Translations under genes and position numbers: made by a program
Part shown: piece after piece, positions 25,889 through 33,894 of the stretch
Layout of the letters: every line of letters starts with the position of its first letter
Numbering within the stretch: the stretch's first letter is position 1
Assembly (NCBI GenBank): GCA_045561055.1
Contig: JBJKYL010000003.1
Coordinates: forward strand, 1 to 64,000
Source of the DNA: SMWC01 sp045561055
Lineage (GTDB): Bacteria; Pseudomonadota; Gammaproteobacteria; Steroidobacterales; Rariloculaceae
Length of the DNA: 64,000 nt
Reading direction: 5' to 3'
The notes under the pieces: generated by a model
Database searches by the model: none
What the model was told of the DNA's origin: nothing
What the model saw: the letters and a program-made list of their open reading frames with translations, nothing else

Positions 25889-27155
25889 ATGTTTACCAAT
25901 GACTATCAAATTAAGGGATTTGACGACGAGCTCTTTCGTGCGATTCAGGCCGAGGAAACGCGGCAAGAAAATCATATAGAGTTGATCGCTTCGGAAAACT
26001 ATGCCTCCCCGAGAGTTCTCGAGGCACAGGGTTCGGTATTGACGAACAAATACGCTGAGGGTTACCCCGGCAGGCGATACTATGGTGGGTTGTGAGCACG
26101 TTGATATTGCAGAGACGCTGGCAATCGATCGTGCCAAGAAACTTTTTGGTGCCGCCTATGTGAATGTTCAGCCACATTCGGGTTCGCAGGCTAATGCAGC
26201 TGCCTATCTTGCGCTAATGGATCCGGGTGATACGCTACTGGGTATGAGTCTGCCGCACGGCGGCCATTTGACGCATGGGGCCAAGGTGAATTTTTCAGGC
26301 AAGCTGTTCAATGTTTACCAGTATGGTATCGATGAGAACACCGGTGAGATTGACTATGCAGCAATGGCAGCGCTGGCGCGCGAACACAAGCCAAAGGTCA
26401 TCGTTGCGGGTTTCTCCGCGTATTCGCGCGTCGTTGACTGGCAACGATTTCGTGATGTAGCCGATGAGGTTGATGCATTTTTTATGGTCGATATGGCTCA
26501 CGTGGCCGGACTTATAGCGGCTGGTTTTTATCCAAATCCTGTGCCGATCGCTGACGTTACTACGACGACGACCCATAAAACTTTGCGAGGACCACGTGGC
26601 GGGTTGATACTTGCGCGGGAAAATCCTAGCCTTACGAAGCGATTCAATTCTCTCGTATTTCCGGGAACTCAGGGTGGACCTCTCATGCATGTGATTGCAG
26701 CCAAGGCAGTTGCGTTTGCCGAGGCGCTAGAGCCGGAGTTCAAGGACTATCAACAGCAAGTGCTAGCAAATGCGCGCTGCATGTCTGAGACACTCATTGA
26801 TCGTAACTATAAGATTGTTTCCGGTGGCACCGACAACCACCTTATGCTCGTTGATCTCATTAAACAGGAAGTTACCGGTCAGGACGCAGAGGATGCATTG
26901 AGTCGTGCCAATATTACGGTTAATAAGAACGCTGTACCTAATGATCCGCGGCCGCCGCGGATAACAAGCGGTCTGCGTATCGGTACGCCGGCAATTACGA
27001 CTCGTGGCTTCAAGGAAGCGGAAACGGCGCAGTTGACCGGTTGGATAGCAGATATTCTCGATGGATTTAGCAGTCCGGAAGAATTGGGTGGGGTCATTAG
27101 TCGAGTTCGGAAAGAAGTGTTCGAGCTTTGCGAACGCTATCCAGTTTACGTGTAG
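25889..27155 (+). pseudogene. glyA: Serine hydroxymethyltransferase, split by a one-base frameshift
   Basis: Interconverts serine and glycine while charging tetrahydrofolate with a one-carbon unit. The first frame (25889-26095) encodes residues through GYPGRRYYGG and then reads LTGA-stop; the second frame (open from 26082) resumes at once with CEHVDIAETLAIDRAKKLF and continues to the normal end, including the PLP lysine in TTTTHKTLRGPRGG. Removing one base from GGTGGGTTGTGAG (26084-26096) restores the full protein of about 421 residues. Nothing else is damaged, so a sequencing or assembly error, a very recent mutation, or recoding are all possible. nrdR follows at the usual place. Confidence 0.9.
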
Positions 27156-27182
27156 CACCGAGCAACGTTGTCGGGGTGGCCT

Positions 27183-27692
27183 GTGCACTGTCCGTTTTGT
27201 AGTAACGAAGAAACCAAGGTGATTGACTCACGCCTGGCCGGCGAAGGATTACAGGTGCGGCGTCGGCGTGAATGCCAGTCCTGTAACGAACGCTTCACTA
27301 CTTTCGAAACAGCAGAGCTAGTCATGCCGCATGTCGTTAAACGTGACGGACGGCGGGAGCCGTTCGATGAAATAAAACTCCGGGCTGGCATCATGCGCGC
27401 GCTCGAGAAGCGTCCGGTGAAGAGCGAAGACGTGGAGGAGAGTGTCGGCCGCATCATACATCGTCTCCAGACCGTCGGAGAGCGAGAGGTAACCGGGCAG
27501 TTAGTTGGTGGTATGGTCATGGAGGAGTTGCATGGCTTGGACGAAATCGCCTATATCCGTTTTGCTTCCATATATCGTAGCTTCCAGGATATCACTGAGT
27601 TTCAGGAGGAGATTCAGAGATTAAGATCGCGGCCTAGTCCTGTGGAAAAGCGCGAGCAGATGTCGCTCTTGCCTGACGACGGCAAGAAATGA
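27183..27692 (+). CDS. nrdR: Transcriptional repressor NrdR
   Basis: Represses ribonucleotide reductase genes according to ATP/dATP level. The N-terminal zinc ribbon has cysteine pairs at 3/6 (CPFC) and 31/34 (CQSC) in HCPFCSNEETKVIDSR...RRRECQSC; an ATP-cone domain follows (about 49-139). GTG 27183 with GGGGTGG just upstream gives the family N-terminus VHCPFC; the frame runs back to 27168. The stop overlaps the ribD start by 4 bases. Confidence 0.95.
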   Translation: MHCPFCSNEETKVIDSRLAGEGLQVRRRRECQSCNERFTTFETAELVMPHVVKRDGRREPFDEIKLRAGIMRALEKRPVKSEDVEESVGRIIHRLQTVGEREVTGQLVGGMVMEELHGLDEIAYIRFASIYRSFQDITEFQEEIQRLRSRPSPVEKREQMSLLPDDGKK

Positions 27693-28813
27693 CTACGGTT
27701 GACGACACTGAGTTCCTGATGCGTGCGGCGAAGATTGCAGCACGCGGGCTATACACTACAGACCCAAACCCCCGCGTCGGTTGTATCTTAACTAAGGACG
27801 GTAACGTAGTGGGCGAGGGATGGCATGAACTGGCAGGTGGGCCTCACGCTGAACGCATTGCGCTATCCCAGGCGGGTGAGGCGGCGTTTGGAGCCACGGC
27901 ATATGTCACGCTTGAGCCTTGTAATTTCGAAGGACGTACCGGCGCGTGCACAGAGGCACTAATTGAAGCGAAGGTTGCTAGGGTTGTTTGCTCGGGTATC
28001 GATCCAACGCCAGAGGTAGCCGGCAAAGGTATAGCAAGCCTACGCGAGGCTGGGATTAAGGTCGATGTCGGGATCGTCGACGATACGATAACGGAATTGA
28101 ATGCTGGTTTTTTTTCGCGCTTAACGCGTGGTAGGCCATTCGTTCGTAGCAAGATAGCGGTGAGTCTTGATGGCCGCACAGCGCTCGCAAACGGCGAGAG
28201 CCAGTGGATTACAGGTGATTTGGCTCGGGTAGATGTGCATCGTTGGCGGGCTAGGTCTAGCGCTATTCTGACCAGCGTTAGTACAGTGCTAGCGGACGAT
28301 CCTTCGCTTGATGCGCGGCTAGAGGCGCCGGCACCTCCAATTAAGCAACCGCTAATAGTTGTTTTGGATTCTGATTTACGTACACCGACTAGCGCGAATG
28401 TTGTGATGAAGGGCGGTGAGGTCAGCATTTTTACGACCGATGAAGACTCTCCCGCTGCAAGCGCACTGCGGAAGCAGGAGGTAAGTATCGAGCAGGTTGG
28501 TCGCTCCCGCGGTTGTGATCTTGAAGAGGTATTTAGCCGCCTTAGCCAGCTACAGATTAACGAGGTCTGGGTGGAAGCTGGCGCAATCCTGAATGGCGCG
28601 CTAATTCGTCAGGGCCTCATAGATGAGCTCATCGTCTATATAGCGCCACAAATTTTTGGCGACACAGCTCGTGGAATGTTCGTTATCGATGAGCTATTTA
28701 GTCTAGAACAGAGTGTCTCGTTTGAATTCAAGGATGTTCGACGGGTTGGTGATGACTTGCGCATTATCGCGAGTCCCAGTAACGTGTCTGGCCCGCAGCT
28801 CGATACTTTATAG
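27689..28813 (+). CDS. ribD: Bifunctional riboflavin biosynthesis protein RibD
   Basis: Deaminates then reduces the pyrimidine intermediate of riboflavin synthesis. The N-terminal deaminase domain has DPNPRVGC, zinc-site HAE and EPCNFEGRTGAC; the C-terminal reductase domain begins near RPFVRSKIAVSLDGRTA. 374 residues, normal length. It is translationally coupled to nrdR (ATGA overlap) and 2 bases from ribE, forming the core of the rib operon. No FMN riboswitch is seen upstream. Confidence 0.95.
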   Translation: MTTVDDTEFLMRAAKIAARGLYTTDPNPRVGCILTKDGNVVGEGWHELAGGPHAERIALSQAGEAAFGATAYVTLEPCNFEGRTGACTEALIEAKVARVVCSGIDPTPEVAGKGIASLREAGIKVDVGIVDDTITELNAGFFSRLTRGRPFVRSKIAVSLDGRTALANGESQWITGDLARVDVHRWRARSSAILTSVSTVLADDPSLDARLEAPAPPIKQPLIVVLDSDLRTPTSANVVMKGGEVSIFTTDEDSPAASALRKQEVSIEQVGRSRGCDLEEVFSRLSQLQINEVWVEAGAILNGALIRQGLIDELIVYIAPQIFGDTARGMFVIDELFSLEQSVSFEFKDVRRVGDDLRIIASPSNVSGPQLDTL

Positions 28814-28815
28814 GC

Positions 28816-29481
28816 GTGTTCACCGGCATCATTAGGGGCGTGGGGCGAATCGCCGAGCAAACTAATATCGGTGGTGATCGCCGTGTCACAATTGACAATC
28901 AGGGAGCCAACCTGCCTTCACTAAATAACGGTGATAGCGTGGCGGTAAACGGGGTGTGTCTGACGGTTGTTGAGACCACGGCGGCAGGATTTAGCGCGGA
29001 TATCTCCCTGGAGACACTTGGTTTAACGACTTTCGGTGAGCTGTCAACAAGCTCCGAAGTAAATCTCGAGCCGGCCCTGTGTGTCGGAGAGCCGTTGGGT
29101 GGGCACTTGTTGACGGGGCATGTTGACGGCGTCGGTCGGGTGCTTGAGGTTAAGGAATCTGCGCGATCCGCGACGATCCATCTTGCGGCAGAGGCGGAGC
29201 TCGCCCCTTATATAGCCCGGAAGGGTGCGATTGCGGTCGATGGTGTTAGTCTGACAGTAAATCACGTCGAGAATACGATGTTTGCAGTCAATTTCTCAGT
29301 CAACATTGTGCCGCACACGCAGGAAAAAACTATCATTCTCGGGTACAAGGCTGGTACCGCTGTTAATATTGAGGTCGATATCATCGCACGTTACCTTGAG
29401 AGGCTGGCTCCGAGTCGGGATGTCTCGGCCGGGATCAACCTGGAGTTGCTGAAAAAACATGGTTACACCAGTACAGACTGA
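28816..29481 (+). CDS. ribE: Riboflavin synthase alpha subunit
   Basis: Dismutates two 6,7-dimethyl-8-ribityllumazine molecules to riboflavin. 221 residues made of two lumazine-binding repeats; each half carries a similar GDSVAVNGVCLTV / GAIAVDGVSLTV segment and a GGHLLTGHVDG-type loop. The N-terminal FTGIIRGVG follows a GTG start. The 3' end overlaps the next gene by 23 bases. Confidence 0.95.
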   Translation: MFTGIIRGVGRIAEQTNIGGDRRVTIDNQGANLPSLNNGDSVAVNGVCLTVVETTAAGFSADISLETLGLTTFGELSTSSEVNLEPALCVGEPLGGHLLTGHVDGVGRVLEVKESARSATIHLAAEAELAPYIARKGAIAVDGVSLTVNHVENTMFAVNFSVNIVPHTQEKTIILGYKAGTAVNIEVDIIARYLERLAPSRDVSAGINLELLKKHGYTSTD

Positions 29482-30601
29482 TGGTGCCTGGTCGGGACTC
29501 AACAGCACCGAAGAAATTATCGCGGATCTACGCGACGGTAAAATGGTCGTTATTCTTGACGATGAGAATCGGGAGAACGAGGGCGACCTGATTAAGGCCG
29601 CTACTACAGTAACACCCGACGACATCAATTTTATGGCGCGATACGGTCGTGGCCTGATCTGTTTAACTTTGACACGGGCGCGATGTGGGCAACTTCGGTT
29701 GCCGCTTATGGTTAGCGATACGGATAGGCGTAGGGCAACGAATTTCACCCTATCTATCGAGGCAGCGGATGGGATTACGACAGGTATTTCGGCGCATGAT
29801 AGGGCGCGCACTATCCGTTCTGCTGTTGCGCCTGACGCACGACCGGAGCACTTGAGTCAGCCTGGGCACATTTTCCCCGTTATGGCTCAGCCTGGTGGTG
29901 TACTCACAAGAGCTGGACATACGGAAGCAGGTTGCGACTTAGTTCGACTTGCGGGGCTAGAGCCAGCTGCTGTCATTGTCGAGATTCTGAACGAAGACGG
30001 TACGATGGCTCGTCGCGACGATCTGCTCGTGTTCGCGCGCCACCATGGCGTTAAGATAGGCACGATCGCCGATTTGATAAGCTATCGACTAGAACATGAG
30101 GATTCTGTTGAGGCGATCAAAGAGCTTGAGGTGCAGACTGAGTTTGGACCATTCCGACTCATCTCGTTCGAAGATCACGTTAATCGTTGGGTCCATCTAG
30201 CACTCGTGCGCGGAGAACTCGATACGCAAGAGCCCTCTATGGTGCGTGTGCATATCCAAGATACGCTGAGTGATGTTGCCGGCGTATTAGATAGCCGACT
30301 GGGCTGGCCATTGCGCGATGCTATGAAACTCATCGCTGCGGAAGGCCGTGGCGTTATCGTAATTCTTCGGCAGGACGAGCAACCGCGTGACATCATTAAC
30401 GCGATAAGTGACTTACAGCGGCCCGAGAATGAGATTTTTGCTCGAAGAGATGATTCGACCGAGCTACGTACCTATGGTACCGGTGCTCAGATTCTCAGAG
30501 CTCTAGGTGTGAAGCGGATGCGGGTACTGAGTGCACCAAAACAAATGCATGCGCTGTCAGGATTTGGCCTCGAAGTTGTGGAGTACGTCTCGTCGGATTA
30601 A
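29459..30601 (+). CDS. ribB: DHBP synthase fused to a degenerate GTP cyclohydrolase II domain (RibBX type)
   Basis: Makes 3,4-dihydroxy-2-butanone 4-phosphate from ribulose 5-phosphate. The N-terminal ~200 residues contain DDENRENEGDL, the metal and acid site, and RAGHTEAGCDL. The C-terminal ~165 residues have the shape of GTP cyclohydrolase II but lack its zinc cysteines: where the family has a Cys-rich CLTGD...RCDCG stretch this protein reads VHIQDTLSDVAGVLDSRLG. The second domain is therefore probably not catalytic, and a separate RibA should exist elsewhere. This layout is known as RibBX in other gammaproteobacteria. Confidence 0.88.
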   Translation: MVTPVQTDGAWSGLNSTEEIIADLRDGKMVVILDDENRENEGDLIKAATTVTPDDINFMARYGRGLICLTLTRARCGQLRLPLMVSDTDRRRATNFTLSIEAADGITTGISAHDRARTIRSAVAPDARPEHLSQPGHIFPVMAQPGGVLTRAGHTEAGCDLVRLAGLEPAAVIVEILNEDGTMARRDDLLVFARHHGVKIGTIADLISYRLEHEDSVEAIKELEVQTEFGPFRLISFEDHVNRWVHLALVRGELDTQEPSMVRVHIQDTLSDVAGVLDSRLGWPLRDAMKLIAAEGRGVIVILRQDEQPRDIINAISDLQRPENEIFARRDDSTELRTYGTGAQILRALGVKRMRVLSAPKQMHALSGFGLEVVEYVSSD

Positions 30602-30606
30602 TACTT

Positions 30607-31089
30607 ATGGATACGATAATTAAAACTGTGGAAGGGAGTCTCGATGACGTACGTGGTTTGCGTTTCGTAATTGTTGCGTCACGTTTTAACGATTTCATCG
30701 TCGAACGGTTATTGAGCGGAGCAACAGGAGCCCTGCTCAAACATGGCGCCAGCGCAGACGATATAGAAATTGTTCGAGTTCCGGGCGCTTTCGAGGTTCC
30801 GCTCGCATTGAAAAAGCTTGCTGCGTCGCGGCGATACGATGCCTTGATTGCGTTGGGTTGCGTTATTCGTGGCGCTACCCCTCACTTCGACTACGTTGCG
30901 GGTGAGGCTACTAGCGGAGTATCCCGGGTGGCTATGGAGCATGAGATTCCTATTGGATACGGTGTGTTGACTGTGGATACCATCGAACAAGCGATTGAAC
31001 GTGCAGGGACAAAAGCAGGCAATAAGGGTATAGATGCAGCACTCTCCGTGATTGAAATGACGTCCCTATTCCGGCAGTTGGAGCGTTAA
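30607..31089 (+). CDS. ribH: 6,7-dimethyl-8-ribityllumazine synthase
   Basis: Condenses the ribitylamino-uracil with DHBP. 160 residues, with the family segments FVIVASRFNDFI, VPGAFEVPLAL, ALGCVIRGATPHFDYV (the His is the likely catalytic base) and PIGYGVLTVDT. It begins 5 bases after ribB and precedes nusB, the usual gammaproteobacterial order. Confidence 0.96.
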   Translation: MDTIIKTVEGSLDDVRGLRFVIVASRFNDFIVERLLSGATGALLKHGASADDIEIVRVPGAFEVPLALKKLAASRRYDALIALGCVIRGATPHFDYVAGEATSGVSRVAMEHEIPIGYGVLTVDTIEQAIERAGTKAGNKGIDAALSVIEMTSLFRQLER

Positions 31090-31103
31090 CCACGTCTCGC
31101 AAT

Positions 31104-31556
31104 ATGCTGGCCCCAGACAATAGTTCGGTACGCGCTCGACAGGGTGCTCGCGATATGTTGGTTAAAGCGCTTTATCAGTGGCAGCTGGGCGGGCACGATC
31201 TAAGTCAACTCGAAGAGCAGTTCATGGTGACACCAGAGAACACACGAGCTGATCTTAGTTATTTCAAAGATCTACTTAGTACTGTTATCTCAGATGTTGA
31301 TAAGTTTGACAAGCTCATAGCGATGCATGCGGGTAGGGAAGTGGCGACGGTAGATGCGATCGGTCGAGCTATACTTTTATTGGGGTTTGCAGAATTCGAA
31401 AGTCGTTGCGACGTTCCAGTTAAGGTTGTTATCAACGAAGCTGTAGAACTTGCGAAGCGCTATGGTTCGCCCGATTGCTATCGTTTCGTCAATGCTGTTC
31501 TGGATAAGGCAGCTAAGGCGATGCCCCCACAACGTCAATGCGACGCCAGAGGCTGA
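31104..31556 (+). CDS. nusB: Transcription antitermination factor NusB
   Basis: An all-helical protein of 150 residues that binds boxA RNA with NusE (S10) to promote antitermination of rRNA operons. ARQGARDMLVKALYQWQL at the N-terminus and VVINEAVELAKRYGSPDCYRFVNAVLDK near the end are typical. It is separated from thiL by a single base. Confidence 0.95.
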   Translation: MLAPDNSSVRARQGARDMLVKALYQWQLGGHDLSQLEEQFMVTPENTRADLSYFKDLLSTVISDVDKFDKLIAMHAGREVATVDAIGRAILLLGFAEFESRCDVPVKVVINEAVELAKRYGSPDCYRFVNAVLDKAAKAMPPQRQCDARG

Positions 31557-31557
31557 A

Positions 31558-32511
31558 GTGAGCCTCGGTGAGTTCCAGATAATTCAGCGATTTTTTGCGC
31601 TTGGAAACGACGATCCCGATGTTCTTTTGGATATCGGTGACGATGCAGCCGTCGTTCAGCCATCTGGGCCGCTGGCACTAGTCACAGATACCCTGGTCGA
31701 GGGAGTGCATTTTTCCAGCCAGACAGCTGCTGACGTAGTAGGTTATAGGACGCTAGCGGTAAACCTTAGTGATCTCGCAGCGATGGGTGCCCAGCCGCGT
31801 TGGTGCACACTTGCGCTGACTATTCCCGATTCTAATGAAGGCTGGCTAGAGGGCTTCACCTCAGGATTTTTCCGACTCGCTAAGATATACGGTGTTAGTC
31901 TCGTTGGGGGCGATCTAACGCGCGGTCCGCTGAGTACAACGTTGCACCTGATTGGTGCCGTGGGTGATGGCGCTTTTTTGACGCGCGGTGGTGGACAAGT
32001 TGGTGACGACATTTATGTTACCGGCTCTCTTGGTGACGCTGCGGCAGGCTTGGTGCTTATTGATAATGGCGTAGCGGATGAGAGCGATGCTCATCGGGCG
32101 TTAGCTGAGCGGTTTAGTCGCCCTTTGCCGCGGATCGCCGCCGGACGGGCCTTGGTAGGTCTTGCGAGCGCAGCGATCGACGTTTCCGATGGGTTACTCG
32201 CCGATCTTGGACATCTTTGTAAGTCCAGTGGTTGCGGTGCGGTAATTGATGTAGAAAACTTGCCTTTCTCTATTGAGATGCTGGCGCTTTTTCCGCCGCA
32301 GACGGCTCAGGCCTATGCACTTAACGGAGGTGATGATTACGAGCTTTGTTTCACTGCCCCTGCGGAGAAAGCTGATGAGGTTAAAGCTGTATTAGGCGTT
32401 GCCGAGACGACAGTACACCGCATCGGTGAGCTAGTAGCTGGGGAAGGCGTCGAATCTCGCCGTGATGGAGCACCCTTCAATCAGACTGACACGGGACACC
32501 AACACTTCTGA
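31558..32511 (+). CDS. thiL: Thiamine-monophosphate kinase
   Basis: Phosphorylates thiamine monophosphate to the active diphosphate. 317 residues from the GTG at 31558, which directly follows the nusB stop; the frame is open back to 31450, but that would overlap nusB and add a non-homologous leader. GEFQIIQRFF, DIGDDAAVV, the aspartate-rich SDLAAMGA and VSLVGGDLTRGP follow the PurM/ThiL fold. It ends 2 bases before pgpA. Confidence 0.94.
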   Translation: MSLGEFQIIQRFFALGNDDPDVLLDIGDDAAVVQPSGPLALVTDTLVEGVHFSSQTAADVVGYRTLAVNLSDLAAMGAQPRWCTLALTIPDSNEGWLEGFTSGFFRLAKIYGVSLVGGDLTRGPLSTTLHLIGAVGDGAFLTRGGGQVGDDIYVTGSLGDAAAGLVLIDNGVADESDAHRALAERFSRPLPRIAAGRALVGLASAAIDVSDGLLADLGHLCKSSGCGAVIDVENLPFSIEMLALFPPQTAQAYALNGGDDYELCFTAPAEKADEVKAVLGVAETTVHRIGELVAGEGVESRRDGAPFNQTDTGHQHF

Positions 32512-32513
32512 GC

Positions 32514-32999
32514 ATGCATACGAACAGGCCGCCAACAACCCTACTTCGCCAACCCGTTCACCTACTTGCATTCGGGTTTGGTTCGGGGCTCATGCCGAAG
32601 GTTCCGGGCACGGCAGGAACAGCTTTGGCGGTGCTACCAGCGTGGCTGCTTGCGACTTGGTCTGTGGCGGCGAAGGCAGCTCTGATCGCGATATTGTTCG
32701 CTATCGGTGTGTGGGTCTGCGATGAGAGTGCGCGCCGACTCCAATCTCATGACCATCCCGCGATAGTTTGGGATGAAATCGTGGGTTTTCTTGCGACATG
32801 CCTCTTGCTCCCGCCTGACCCGCTATGGTTTACAGTAGCTTTCGTTTTGTTCCGTATTTTTGATATTACTAAGCCATGGCCGATCCGAGCTCTGGATCAA
32901 AGATTGCACGGTGGAATTGGCATAATGCTGGATGATATCGTGGCAGCCGTTTTTGCAGTAATCTGTATGGAGTTAGCGAAATTAATTCTAATTTTCTAA
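32514..32999 (+). CDS. pgpA: Phosphatidylglycerophosphatase A
   Basis: An inner-membrane enzyme that removes phosphate from phosphatidylglycerophosphate. 161 residues with the family sequences GFGSGLMPKVPGTAGT, IVWDEIVGF and RIFDITKPWPI, plus hydrophobic segments near 42-66 and 90-115. It closes the rib-nusB-thiL block. Its last 4 bases overlap the convergent xseB. Confidence 0.94.
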   Translation: MHTNRPPTTLLRQPVHLLAFGFGSGLMPKVPGTAGTALAVLPAWLLATWSVAAKAALIAILFAIGVWVCDESARRLQSHDHPAIVWDEIVGFLATCLLLPPDPLWFTVAFVLFRIFDITKPWPIRALDQRLHGGIGIMLDDIVAAVFAVICMELAKLILIF

Positions 33000-33256
33000 T
33001 CGTCGTCGGGTTCGAACGCTTCTGGATCAGCGTCGACGGTTTTCTTAAGTAGGATTTCGACTGTCTGCTCGGCTTCCTTGAGTGCCGTCTGGCACTCGCG
33101 CGTGATTTTCACTCCCCGTTCAAATTCCTTGAGAGCTTCCGCAAGCGGTAACTCCTCGTTCTCAAGCCGTTCGACTAATATCTCGAGTTCTTCGAGCGAT
33201 TTTTCAAGACCGCTTACGCCCGTTTTTTGTTTTGGAGTCATTGTTCCTGCCGTCAC
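32996..33256 (-). CDS. xseB: Exodeoxyribonuclease VII small subunit
   Basis: A short helical partner of XseA in single-strand DNA degradation. SLEELEILVERLENEELPLAEALKEFERGV is the characteristic helical hairpin (quoted as separate overlapping parts of the family core). The frame begins at GTG 33256; the in-frame ATG at 33241 is equally possible. Unlike many relatives it is not followed by ispA and dxs; it stands alone, convergent with pgpA. Confidence 0.9.
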   Translation of the reverse strand: MTAGTMTPKQKTGVSGLEKSLEELEILVERLENEELPLAEALKEFERGVKITRECQTALKEAEQTVEILLKKTVDADPEAFEPDDD

Positions 33257-33317
33257 AGCTGCTGCGCAACCCTACACAGCATAACCGGGACGGTCAAACC
33301 TTTAATAGATGTATGTA

Positions 33318-33346
33318 TTGACACTTTTAAGGTGTCGCATTACATT
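33318..33346 (+). promoter_or_regulatory. Sigma70-type promoter for the rubrerythrin operon
   Basis: A perfect TTGACA at 33318-33323, a 17-base spacer and TACATT at 33341-33346. It would start transcription about 90 bases upstream of the rubrerythrin ATG. Confidence 0.65.
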
Positions 33347-33360
33347 ATCCTAATATGAAT

Positions 33361-33420
33361 TAGACTGAGTCTAAACAAGATTCTTTGCTAGAATCTGTGT
33401 AGGACTGATTATCACTAATC
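33361..33420. promoter_or_regulatory. Three inverted repeats in the rubrerythrin leader
   Basis: Three separate palindromes follow one another between the predicted start of transcription and the gene: TAGACTGAGTCTA (33361-33373, perfect with one central base), AGATTC-7-GAATCT (33378-33396) and GATTA-TCAC-TAATC (33407-33420). They could be operators for an iron or oxidative-stress regulator, or RNA hairpins. None is a full Fur, OxyR or IscR consensus. Confidence 0.5.
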
Positions 33421-33443
33421 ATTGGTTGTAAGGAGAGCGACAA

Positions 33444-33866
33444 ATGGACCTTAAGGGTAGTAGTACAGAACAGAATCTCAAGGATGCTTTTGCAGGCGAA
33501 TCGCAGGCGAACCGACGTTATCTCTATTTTGCCGCGAAAGCGGATGTAGAAGGTTACAACGATGTCGCTACAGTCTTCCGTTCTACAGCAGAGGGCGAGA
33601 CTGGTCACGCGCATGGTCATCTGGAGTATTTAGAAGCCGTTGGTGATCCCGCGACTGGATTACCGATTGGTCCGACGGACGAAAATTTAAAGGCTGCGAT
33701 TGCGGGTGAAACGCACGAGTACACAGACATGTATCCAGGTATGGCGAAGTCTGCCCGAGATGAAGGTTTCGAAGAAATTTCCGATTGGTTCGAAACGTTA
33801 GCGAAGGCTGAGCGGTCTCACGCCAACCGTTTTCAGAAAGCGCTTGACGGACTCGACGACTCATAG
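33444..33866 (+). CDS. Rubrerythrin (diiron domain only)
   Basis: A non-haem diiron peroxidase-type protein of 140 residues. The four-helix ferritin-like domain has its ligands in AGESQANRRY (Glu19), GETGHAH (Glu52, His55), AGETHEY (Glu89) and AERSHANR (Glu123, His126). The C-terminal rubredoxin domain of classical rubrerythrin is absent, so electrons must come from another protein, plausibly the Fe-S protein encoded next. AAGGAG at 33430-33435 supports the ATG. It is the first gene of a three-gene operon. Confidence 0.92.
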   Translation: MDLKGSSTEQNLKDAFAGESQANRRYLYFAAKADVEGYNDVATVFRSTAEGETGHAHGHLEYLEAVGDPATGLPIGPTDENLKAAIAGETHEYTDMYPGMAKSARDEGFEEISDWFETLAKAERSHANRFQKALDGLDDS

Positions 33867-33894
33867 CCAATATCGGTTTCGGCCGCCCTTATAG

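Noticed and set aside
27156..27700. FMN riboswitch for the rib operon
   Set aside because: The genes are packed from glyA through ribD with no leader long enough to hold an RFN element.
27844..28428. 194-codon minus-strand open frame inside ribD
   Set aside because: It lies fully antisense to a firm gene and has shadow-like composition (Ser, Pro, Arg rich).
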